Source: Desulfobacterales bacterium (lineage in GTDB: Bacteria > Desulfobacterota > Desulfobulbia > Desulfobulbales > BM004). From it: a stretch of 14,207 nucleotides of DNA. Positions 8,046 to 13,537 of the stretch are shown in pieces. A program made the translations under genes and the position numbers. Under the pieces are notes generated by a model, which was not told the origin of the DNA, ran no database searches, and saw only the letters and a program-made list of their open reading frames with translations. The stretch covers positions 1 to 14,207 of the forward strand of contig JAAXQI010000208.1 of NCBI GenBank assembly GCA_012974315.1, read 5' to 3'. The first letter of the stretch is position 1; each line of letters starts with the position of its first letter.

Positions 8046-8163
8046 ATGTCTTACTTAACTCCGCGACTTTACCTTACTATATATGCAATATTTTAGGGGA
8101 ATTTCCATAAAAAGCCCTTAATGCCTAATTTTTTCATCGCAACTGATTTTAATACACTTATCA

Positions 8164-8667
8164 TCACTCGTTAATGTATTTCGTTAGCATATCAACAACC
8201 TCAGGGGAATCCCATTCAGCTGGGCCAATGAATTTTTCCCGGATAATTCCCTGTTTATCAATAATAAATGTTTCTGGCAGTCCGGTGAGCCCGTATTTGG
8301 TGCCAGCGAAATTATATTCGTCGCTGAGGATCGGTATGGTGATGCCCAGTTGTGAAACAAAGTTTGTTACAGCTGGTTCCTTATCATTGTTGAATAATGC
8401 GATCATAGTAAATTTATCTTTTGGCAACTTTGTATAAAGCCTTTGCATGGAGGGCATCTCTTCGCGGCATGGGGCACACCAGGTTGCCCAGAAATTAAGA
8501 AATACAACTTTTCCCTTCAGTTTGGAAAGGGACCATACATCCCCCTTCAGGTCGACTGTGTCAAAGTCCGGGGCTGGTTTACCTACGGTGGCAACTGGTG
8601 ACTCACCACAGGCAGTAATGAACAAAGCGAGACAAACTGCCAAAATTAAGAACGTAATTTTTTTCAT
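8164..8667 (-). CDS. TlpA/ResA-like thiol:disulfide oxidoreductase lipoprotein
   Basis: Thioredoxin-fold protein of 167 aa, most likely a membrane-anchored periplasmic reductant. I chose the ATG at 8667 (MKKITFL...) over a longer in-frame start at 8706: AGAGGT lies 5 nt upstream and the protein then begins with a proper lipoprotein signal, with lipobox I-T-A-C20. The active site is W63-C64-A-P-C67 in NFWATWCAPCREEMP, the AhpC/TSA-Redoxin type pattern, with cis-Pro P131 (GLPETFIID). Family members reduce cytochrome c haem thiols or periplasmic partners. It follows the bdbD-like gene after 45 bp on the same strand and ends in TGA-TGA-TAA. Confidence 0.92.
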   Translation of the reverse strand: MKKITFLILAVCLALFITACGESPVATVGKPAPDFDTVDLKGDVWSLSKLKGKVVFLNFWATWCAPCREEMPSMQRLYTKLPKDKFTMIALFNNDKEPAVTNFVSQLGITIPILSDEYNFAGTKYGLTGLPETFIIDKQGIIREKFIGPAEWDSPEVVDMLTKYINE

Positions 8668-8712
8668 AATGACCTCTAACCTCATAGAAAGGACCCATGT
8701 TGGCATAATATA

Positions 8713-9369
8713 TTAATTTGGATAATTTGCATTGATTTCAGATTGAATCAATTGCTGTAATTGCTGGTAGCCAAAGTTTTGGAGAGGTTTCCCATTGGCA
8801 AAAAATCCCGGCGTCTTCCTGACACCAAGTGTTTTGGCATCGGCAAGATCCTGATCAATCAATTTTGCTATTGCAGGGTCATTCATATCTTTCCTGATTT
8901 GCTCAACATTGACTCCTGCCTGGGGAAGGAATTGCCATATTCTTTGCGGCTGGGGGTTACTGTGACTGGCCCAGTATCCTTGCGATCCATACATGACAGC
9001 CAGGGTCTCCCAATATTTCCCCTGTTTTTTTGCGGCCTCGAGAATTTTGACGAAATAATCCGCACCGTCATGGAATGGCGCATAGCGAAGAACAAGTTTG
9101 ATTTTGCCGGGATTAGCTTCCATCATCTGTTTAACGAAAGAAGAAAAAGCAGCACAGGTTTCACATGCAGGATCCATAAACTCAACAAGATAGACTTTCG
9201 CATCATCACTGCCAAGTGTCTGCGAATGATCTCTTACAAAAAGTTCAGAATTTTCCTGGGCCATAAAGTCAAACTTCTCAGACTGTTTTCCTTTGTAATA
9301 CGAACTGCCGAACACAAAGACAATAATCAGAGCAACCACTGTAAGTCCAAAAATTATATGTGTTTTCAA
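8713..9369 (-). CDS. DsbA/BdbD-like thiol:disulfide oxidoreductase
   Basis: 218-aa envelope protein with an N-terminal signal anchor (about residues 5-22) and a DsbA-type thioredoxin domain (Thioredoxin_4-like). The active site is D66-P-A-C69-E-T-C72, and the cis-Pro lies in KTPGFFANGKPL near residue 185. The start codon is TTG, backed by a strong AGGAGG 8 nt upstream, and it overlaps the stop of the bdbC/dsbB-like gene as TTGA. This arrangement with a 144-aa DsbB-like partner is that of the BdbC-BdbD pair, so it is expected to oxidise exported thiols and be recycled by the neighbour. No internal signal peptidase site is obvious, so it probably stays membrane-anchored. Confidence 0.9.
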   Translation of the reverse strand: MKTHIIFGLTVVALIIVFVFGSSYYKGKQSEKFDFMAQENSELFVRDHSQTLGSDDAKVYLVEFMDPACETCAAFSSFVKQMMEANPGKIKLVLRYAPFHDGADYFVKILEAAKKQGKYWETLAVMYGSQGYWASHSNPQPQRIWQFLPQAGVNVEQIRKDMNDPAIAKLIDQDLADAKTLGVRKTPGFFANGKPLQNFGYQQLQQLIQSEINANYPN

Positions 9370-9800
9370 TTTGTTATCCTCCTCTTTAAGATAATTAATA
9401 GAGCTATTATTGTTGAAAATGAAAGCAAAGAAAGCATTGGTATTGACAGAAAGCCAAAAAGTTTGATGTACTCTTCAGTACATGAAACCCCCTGACTGCA
9501 CGGCTGTATGCTCTCCGGAATGATCCCGGCATACAGTAGATTGTGATATGCCGCCGTCAGCCAGCCTACTATCGCTAAAGGCAGAGCATATTGCACAACA
9601 CTTTTGTCAAAAGGAAAAAGCCCTACTGCCAGAATTATGACTAAAGGGAATAAAAATATTCTCTGATACCAACACAATACACAGGGAGCAAACTCCATCA
9701 CATAACTGAAAAATAAACTTCCCATGGCTGACACACTGACTATGAGCCAGCAGAGAAAAAGAATATTCCAGCTCGAAGATTTTTTATTTAAATGGGTCAT
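9366..9800 (-). CDS. DsbB/BdbC-like disulfide bond formation protein
   Basis: 144-aa inner-membrane protein with four predicted helices. It reoxidises its DsbA-like partner using quinone in this family. The first redox pair is C40-V-L-C43 in CVLCWYQR, a signature of the family; the second is C101...C107 in QPCSQGVSCTEEYIKLFGF. The length and spacing fit BdbC better than the longer E. coli DsbB. The GGAG about 10 nt before the ATG is modest. It is the first gene of the leftward redox cluster, with a candidate promoter upstream (9838-9867). Confidence 0.92.
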   Translation of the reverse strand: MTHLNKKSSSWNILFLCWLIVSVSAMGSLFFSYVMEFAPCVLCWYQRIFLFPLVIILAVGLFPFDKSVVQYALPLAIVGWLTAAYHNLLYAGIIPESIQPCSQGVSCTEEYIKLFGFLSIPMLSLLSFSTIIALLIILKRRITN

Positions 9801-9837
9801 ATCTGTTATTCTCCAAAATTGAGAGCAAGAATTATAT

Positions 9838-9867
9838 TAATTACTGCCTGCTAAAACAGGCCGTCAA
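9838..9867 (-). promoter_or_regulatory. Candidate promoter with internal inverted repeat for the bdbC-bdbD cluster
   Basis: Reading leftward: TTGACG (9862-9867) as a -35, an 18-bp spacer, and TAATTA (9838-9843) as a -10. The spacer is largely filled by a perfect inverted repeat GCCTG-N6-CAGGC (9846-9861), a position where a repressor or activator would act. It could instead be a hairpin ending the upstream small gene, but no T-run follows. Judged by eye only. Confidence 0.35.
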
Positions 9868-9926
9868 CCTATTTCAGTATCTATGTAAAAAAGTGTGGAT
9901 TAAGGTGCAGAAAAAAAGCAGCGCTA

Positions 9927-10379
9927 TCAAATCAGGAGAACGATTGTCCGGAGTGGATTAGCTTGAGTTAAGGTGAACAGATGTTGAAAAAGTGCGGAGG
10001 AGTTGTTTCCCGCTACTTGTTGCTGGAACCCTACAAGTCTGCTTGGTAGCGTATAAAAAACAACAGTCTTGGCAATGCCAGGCAGCATTACTCTTGAAGG
10101 TCGGTTTAATGTATTAGCGTTTGTTAAGGAAACATCAACACAATCATTGTTTTCTTTTTCTGCAAGAGCAGAACAGTATTCATCAGAGAGAAGCAGACCT
10201 GCGTCAACAGAAGAATGGCAATCGGCAAGATAGAAATTTGGGGCAACTATATGATTTTCATCCTCATCCAGACATACTACCACAGCTGTCGCACCTGCTG
10301 GGAACGAAAACAAAAAAACCGCTGTCAAAAACAAACAGATCACACGGTTGAACAATTTTTTAGATAACATTTTAGTCAT
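9927..10379 (-). CDS. Small secreted Cys-rich protein, unknown function
   Basis: 150-aa protein with a clear signal peptide (cleavage likely after PAGATA, residue 32). The mature part has four cysteines (C36, C54, C69, C80) and histidines next to them (H43, H55), in V-V-C-L-D-E-D-E-N-H, L-A-D-C-H, D-E-Y-C and D-C-V-D-V-S. The C-terminal half is Cys-free and ends R-T-I-V-L-L-I. This outline resembles small exported putative metal-binding proteins I have seen in Desulfobacterota and Geobacter-like genomes, but I cannot name a family. It lies 126 bp upstream of the bdbC-like gene on the same strand; its cysteines could be a substrate for BdbC-BdbD. No good Shine-Dalgarno; the Met at residue 4 is an alternative start. 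Confidence 0.6.
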   Translation of the reverse strand: MTKMLSKKLFNRVICLFLTAVFLFSFPAGATAVVVCLDEDENHIVAPNFYLADCHSSVDAGLLLSDEYCSALAEKENNDCVDVSLTNANTLNRPSRVMLPGIAKTVVFYTLPSRLVGFQQQVAGNNSSALFQHLFTLTQANPLRTIVLLI

Positions 10380-10535
10380 TAATCAATTTAAGCCTTGCAT
10401 ACTATTATTAATCAATCCTCAATTCTAAGCAATTTTAATGGAAAAGCAAAGCGACGGGTAATAATAATTTGTAAGTCTTTTAAACATTACAGATGGTTTG
10501 GAGGAAATTAAATGTGGCAGTTTAGCTAAAACCTG

Positions 10536-10567
10536 AAAGTCAAGATGCTTGCCAGAATGTTGACTTT
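10536..10567. repeat. Inverted repeat AAAGTCAA / TTGACTTT
   Basis: Perfect 8-bp arms at 10536-10543 and 10560-10567 with a 16-base spacer. AAAGTCAAG appears again as a direct copy at 10582-10590, running into the dispersed 31-bp repeat. The cluster of GTCAA/TTGAC words suggests a protein-binding site or repeat debris. No gene lies in 10380-10652. Confidence 0.45.
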
Positions 10568-10583
10568 TAAATCTCTCAGACAA

Positions 10584-10614
10584 AGTCAAGGTGTCCAGTG
10601 GACATGTTAACCCT
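10584..10614 (+). repeat. 31-bp dispersed repeat, copy 2
   Basis: Direct copy of 5784-5814 (27 of 31 identical), exactly 4800 bp away. Here the palindrome is TGTCCA-G-TGGACA (10592-10604). It lies about 40 bp past the stop of the putative selenoprotein gene, so transcribed leftward it would form a hairpin, but no T-run follows. Confidence 0.65.
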
Positions 10615-10652
10615 GATAGCCTAAAGAGTTCTTCTCATTAAACCTTTTCAGT

Positions 10653-11069
10653 CTAACTACTTTTCTCCAAAGCTTCTAAAAAGGCTTCCCTGATCAAGTC
10701 TTTTGAGGGCATCGACGATGTCCCATAGCGCCGTCATGTAACCCCAAATTGATTTATCTCTCTTGCCCCTCGATCTATATCAAGGCCATTGACCTGGACT
10801 GTCGGGCTCCCTATATGCCGGCGCGCAATTGCATCTTCACGGGTTTTGACAATTATATGCTCAAAATCAATTTCCACGCCCGTTTCCCTGACCACTTCAT
10901 TAATCAACGCAATTGTCAGGTCAGTTGCACTGCATTTTTCCAAAGAAACAACCTTAACCTGCATAATGCCATTACCTTTATTTTGTGATGAATCATTTGA
11001 ATTGCAGGCCAGCATTGAGCTTACAACAATAAATAAACACAACAGCAGTATATTACTTTTTATCTTCAA
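10653..11069 (-). CDS. Putative selenocysteine-containing thioredoxin-like lipoprotein (UGA at 10734-10736)
   Basis: Read with UGA as Sec the product is 138 aa. A lipoprotein signal leads to C22 (S-S-M-L-A-C). A thioredoxin-like domain follows, with a single Cys in S-L-E-K-C46-S-A-T and a cis-Pro loop H-I-G-S-P-T-V-Q-V-N-G-L-D-I (86-98). The frame meets TGA after F-G-V-T, then stays open for 26 codons (R-R-Y-G-T-S-S-M-P-S-K-D-L-I-R-E-A-F...) to TAG at 10653. In small thioredoxin-like proteins of this type, often labelled alkylmercury-lyase-like, I recall a Cys at this spot (G-L-x-C-R-x-Y) before such a tail, so UGA replaces Cys. Conventional translation would lose the tail. I chose TTG 11069 because it gives a compact signal peptide, has AGGAAG upstream and overlaps the MORN gene by 17 bases; ATG 11099 or 11114 are alternatives. 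Sec is inferred, the open frame is seen. Confidence 0.75.
10707..10724 (-). promoter_or_regulatory. Candidate bacterial SECIS hairpin
   Basis: On the coding strand the RNA reads GGG-A-CAUC-GUC-GAUG-CCC: seven base pairs, one bulged A, and a GUC loop whose first base is G. The loop starts 17 nt after the UGA. Published rules for bacterial SECIS elements ask for a small stem-loop with a G early in the apical loop about 16-37 nt after the UGA, so this fits. A competing weaker pairing (CCCUCAA with UUG...AGGG) lies just downstream. Confidence 0.6.
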
Positions 11070-11787
11070 TGTACTTGTCTTCCTGCCACTCACCTTCATA
11101 TTTTTCGCCAGCAACAGTTTTCAGGACCCCGACCCCATGTTTCTTGTCATCCTTCCAGTCTCCCTCGTACACCTCTCCATCGGCAAAGGTAATTTTGCCC
11201 TTGCCGTCTCTTTTACCATTCTTGAATTCCCCAACATATTCTCCATTAGAAAAAATTATCCTTCCATTTCCGTGGTACTTAAAATCTTTCCACTCTCCAT
11301 CATATATTATTCCGTTGGGGAAGGTGTACTTACCTTTGCCGTTCCCCATGCCGTCAGCAAACTCGCCGACATATTTTTCTCCGTTGGCAAGAATTAAGAT
11401 GCCCACACCTTCGGCCTTACCATTGCTGAATTCCCCCACATATTTTCTACCGTCAGGAAATGTCTGAGTCCCCTTTCCGTGATACAGACTGTCCTTAAAC
11501 TCCCCTTCGTATTTTTCTCCGGTGGGATAGGTATGCTCACCACGGCCATTCGGCTCACCCTTATTGAACTCTCCTGTATATATCTCACCATTGGGGAATA
11601 TATGTGTTCCTTTCCCCTGCATTATTCCTTCTTGAAACTCTCCGGAATATTGTTCCCCGTCCGGGTATTCCATCACTCCCTTCCCGGTATCGCAGTCTCC
11701 CTTAGTGCACTTTCCTTCAGCACCAAGAGACAAACCAGGCAGGAGGCAAGTCAGGAAAACTAGCATACAGGTTATTTTTCTTTTCAT
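11053..11787 (-). CDS. Secreted MORN-repeat protein
   Basis: 244-aa protein with a signal peptide (cleavage probably after LSLGA, residue 23), then C27 and C32 (K-C-T-K-G-D-C), a half repeat (K-G-V-M-E-Y-P-D-G-E), and eight full MORN repeats plus a truncated ninth. Repeats begin at Y47, Y70, Y93, Y116, Y139, Y162, Y184, Y207 and Y230, with the pattern Y-x-G-E-F/W-x-x-G-x-x-x-G-x-G-x-x-x-x-x-x-G. The period is 23 residues except Y162-Y184, which is 22. GAGAGGG lies about 7 nt before the ATG. MORN domains form elongated beta-sheets and often bind lipids or proteins; an exported one probably works in the periplasm or outer envelope. The 3' end overlaps the putative selenoprotein gene. Frames on the opposite strand are shadows of the repeats. 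Confidence 0.92.
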   Translation of the reverse strand: MKRKITCMLVFLTCLLPGLSLGAEGKCTKGDCDTGKGVMEYPDGEQYSGEFQEGIMQGKGTHIFPNGEIYTGEFNKGEPNGRGEHTYPTGEKYEGEFKDSLYHGKGTQTFPDGRKYVGEFSNGKAEGVGILILANGEKYVGEFADGMGNGKGKYTFPNGIIYDGEWKDFKYHGNGRIIFSNGEYVGEFKNGKRDGKGKITFADGEVYEGDWKDDKKHGVGVLKTVAGEKYEGEWQEDKYIEDKK

Positions 11788-12138
11788 GGCTTTTCCCTCT
11801 CAGCAGATGTTGTGCAATAATTTAAAAGTATGACTCAATAAAATTGAGCATTTTAAAGTATCACTCAACAAATTGAGTATTTTGCTGAATTGTAATGATT
11901 CCAGCTTGTTTTAAATTATCAGGATTTAAAACGAGCCGCCAGTAAAAAAACTTCCTTGTGTTCATCGCTGGCCAGAAGTAAAAAAAAGATTATAGTATAT
12001 TTATGGGATAAAATTTTTTTGTAAATAACCAATTAAGCCTAATGGAGGAGCGTGTATGGCATGAAAGTCCCAGGATATCTTTGTTAATAAGTCGGCAATG
12101 GTCAAAAAACAGATAATCAGGCTATAAGGAGTACTGCT
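11788..12138. other. 351-bp gene-free region upstream of two divergent genes
   Basis: Intergenic region serving the leftward MORN gene and the rightward 122-aa gene. It holds the duplicated palindrome at 11825-11878 and an AT-rich tract. A GGAGGAG at 12044-12050 is followed by GTG/ATG codons that reach stops within a dozen codons, so any product there would be a short leader peptide at most. A leftward frame of 151 codons starts at 12456 inside the 122-aa gene and runs across this region, but looks like a shadow. No RNA family recognised. Confidence 0.5.
11825..11878. promoter_or_regulatory. Two tandem copies of an AAAGTAT + CTCAA/TTGAG palindrome
   Basis: AAAGTAT at 11825-11831 and again at 11855-11861, each followed one base later by an inverted repeat: CTCAAT-AAA-ATTGAG (11834-11848) and ACTCAA-CAAA-TTGAGT (11863-11878). 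The copies are 30 bp apart, about three helical turns, and lie 38-91 bp before the MORN start codon. Paired sites on one DNA face at promoter distance suggest an operator for a dimeric regulator. Confidence 0.5.
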
Positions 12139-12507
12139 ATGGCAAGACAACTTTCTTTTTCCAAGTACGAGCAAGAGCTGCGTCCGGAGTTGCGGCAGAA
12201 TCTGAACATTGCAGAATCCACAGAGGATGTAAAAAAATTCTTTGTTTACACAATTCAGAAACTTTTTGGCAGAGTACTGGAGGGAAAAGACCCTTTTCAC
12301 TATGAAGACATACGGCTTATGCCTTTGGAGCAAAGTGGTTTCATTATAAGTGACAAAGTCCTGGGGGATCCTGAATTTGCAGCTGTTTGGCAAAATTCCG
12401 ATCTTTCTAATATTGTAAAAAGAATTGCTGATGCTGCCTCCAATCGTCACAAGCACCTGCTGAAAAACCCGGCAAAAACAGAGTCAAAGATTTGCCAGGC
12501 CCCATAG
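12139..12507 (+). CDS. 122-aa hypothetical soluble protein
   Basis: AAGGAG lies 7 nt before the ATG (12127-12132) and an intrinsic terminator follows the stop, so this is a well-supported monocistronic gene. The product is soluble with a mixed-charge helix-rich sequence, a single Cys near the C-terminus (C119) and no signal peptide or obvious motif. The C-terminal 25 residues are basic and probably flexible (R-H-K-H-L-L-K-N-P-A-K). I do not recognise the family and give no function. Confidence 0.75.
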   Translation: MARQLSFSKYEQELRPELRQNLNIAESTEDVKKFFVYTIQKLFGRVLEGKDPFHYEDIRLMPLEQSGFIISDKVLGDPEFAAVWQNSDLSNIVKRIADAASNRHKHLLKNPAKTESKICQAP

Positions 12508-12529
12508 AATAATTAATTGAACATACGAA

Positions 12530-12563
12530 AAGGATGTGCCACAGGCTGGCGCATCCTTTTTTT
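12530..12563 (+). terminator. Intrinsic terminator of the 122-aa gene
   Basis: AAGGATGTGCC (12530-12540) and GGCGCATCCTT (12548-12558) form an 11-bp stem with one U-G pair and a 7-nt loop, followed by a seven-T run (12557-12563). Textbook rho-independent terminator, 23 nt after the stop codon. Confidence 0.93.
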
Positions 12564-12676
12564 ATAACCCTTCACGGATTCAGTATTTTTAAACTCATCA
12601 GGACAAGATAAAGGTGGTAAATATTTTTTTTTTATGGAAACTATCCCCTACTTTAAAAACTCCACCAGGTAAACTA

Positions 12677-13516
12677 ATGACTTCAAGCCAGCCCCGGTCC
12701 ATGCTCTGCCCAAAATGCCGGAGACTCATCAGTGGGGACGAATCTGTCTGCCCCTATTGCGACCTCAAGAACCCAACCTCATCCTGGCAACGTTTGTTAG
12801 GCAGGGGCTTAAACGATGGCGACCAGCTGCTGAAAATTCTTATCGGCGTCAATATTGTAATGTATGTCCTTTCTCTGCTGATCAGTGCCGGCTCCACCGG
12901 CTTTTCCCTTAATCCACTGTTTTTTCTTTCACCAGACAGTCGCAGCCTCCTTTTGCTGGGCGCTTCAGGACACATCCCCATAGATCGTTTGCATCGCTGG
13001 TGGTCACTGATCTCGGCAAATTATCTCCATGGCTCCATCCTGCATATTTTTTTCAATATGATTGCCCTTAAACAGCTGGGGCCGCTGGTGCTCCAGGAAT
13101 ATGGCAATTACCGAATGTTTATTATTTATACTCTCAGCGGCGTGTTTGGGTTTTTTGTGTCTTACCTGGCAGGCATCCCATTTACCATTGGCGCTTCTGC
13201 TGCTGTCTGCGGCCTTATCGGGTCAGCTTTATATTTTGGCAAGAGCAGGGGGGGCATCTACGGGCAGACCATTTTCCGCCAGATAGGAGGATGGGCCATC
13301 AGTATCTTCCTGTTCGGTTTCTTTGTTCCCGCTATCAACAACTGGGCCCACGGCGGCGGCATGCTTGCCGGAGTGGCATTGGGTTTTTTACTGGGCTACA
13401 AGGAACGAAGTCGGGAAAGGCAAAGCCATAAAATTGCAGCACTCTGCTGTGTACTCATTACAGCCCTTGTTCTGCTCTGGGCAATACTGAGCAGTCTCTA
13501 CCTGTTAATAATGTAA
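12677..13516 (+). CDS. Rhomboid-family intramembrane serine protease with N-terminal zinc ribbon
   Basis: 279-aa membrane protease from ATG 12677. An upstream GTG (12614) would add 21 residues of poor character, so I prefer the ATG, which puts a zinc-ribbon (C11-P-K-C14...C25-P-Y-C28) near the N-terminus and has AGG about 7 nt upstream. The rhomboid core has H118-G-S-I-L-H123-I-F-F-N127 (the HxxxxHxxxN of TM2), catalytic S174 in I-G-A-S-A-A-V-C-G-L, and catalytic H225 in N-W-A-H-G-G-G-M-L-A-G. It cleaves within or near membrane helices in this family; the substrate is unknown. It sits convergent to epmA with a 21-bp gap and no visible terminator between. Confidence 0.93.
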   Translation: MTSSQPRSMLCPKCRRLISGDESVCPYCDLKNPTSSWQRLLGRGLNDGDQLLKILIGVNIVMYVLSLLISAGSTGFSLNPLFFLSPDSRSLLLLGASGHIPIDRLHRWWSLISANYLHGSILHIFFNMIALKQLGPLVLQEYGNYRMFIIYTLSGVFGFFVSYLAGIPFTIGASAAVCGLIGSALYFGKSRGGIYGQTIFRQIGGWAISIFLFGFFVPAINNWAHGGGMLAGVALGFLLGYKERSRERQSHKIAALCCVLITALVLLWAILSSLYLLIM

Positions 13517-13537
13517 GTAATATATCAAAACCCCAGA

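Noticed and set aside
8761..9495. 244-codon frame on the plus strand
   Set aside because: Lies antisense over the bdbD- and bdbC-like genes, whose motifs are unambiguous; its translation has no recognisable features.
10789..11397. 202-codon frame on the plus strand
   Set aside because: Antisense of the MORN repeats and the thioredoxin-like gene; the S/P/F/L-rich translation mirrors the 69-nt repeat.
12044..12120. GGAGGAG followed by GTG/ATG codons, possible leader peptide or second UGA-containing frame (ATG-GCA-TGA...)
   Set aside because: Frames are only 2-22 codons, with no recognisable domain and no hairpin like a SECIS; kept only as a note on the intergenic region.
12001..12456. 151-codon leftward frame
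   Set aside because: Mostly opposite the 122-aa gene, which has AAGGAG and a terminator; the leftward frame has no good ribosome site.
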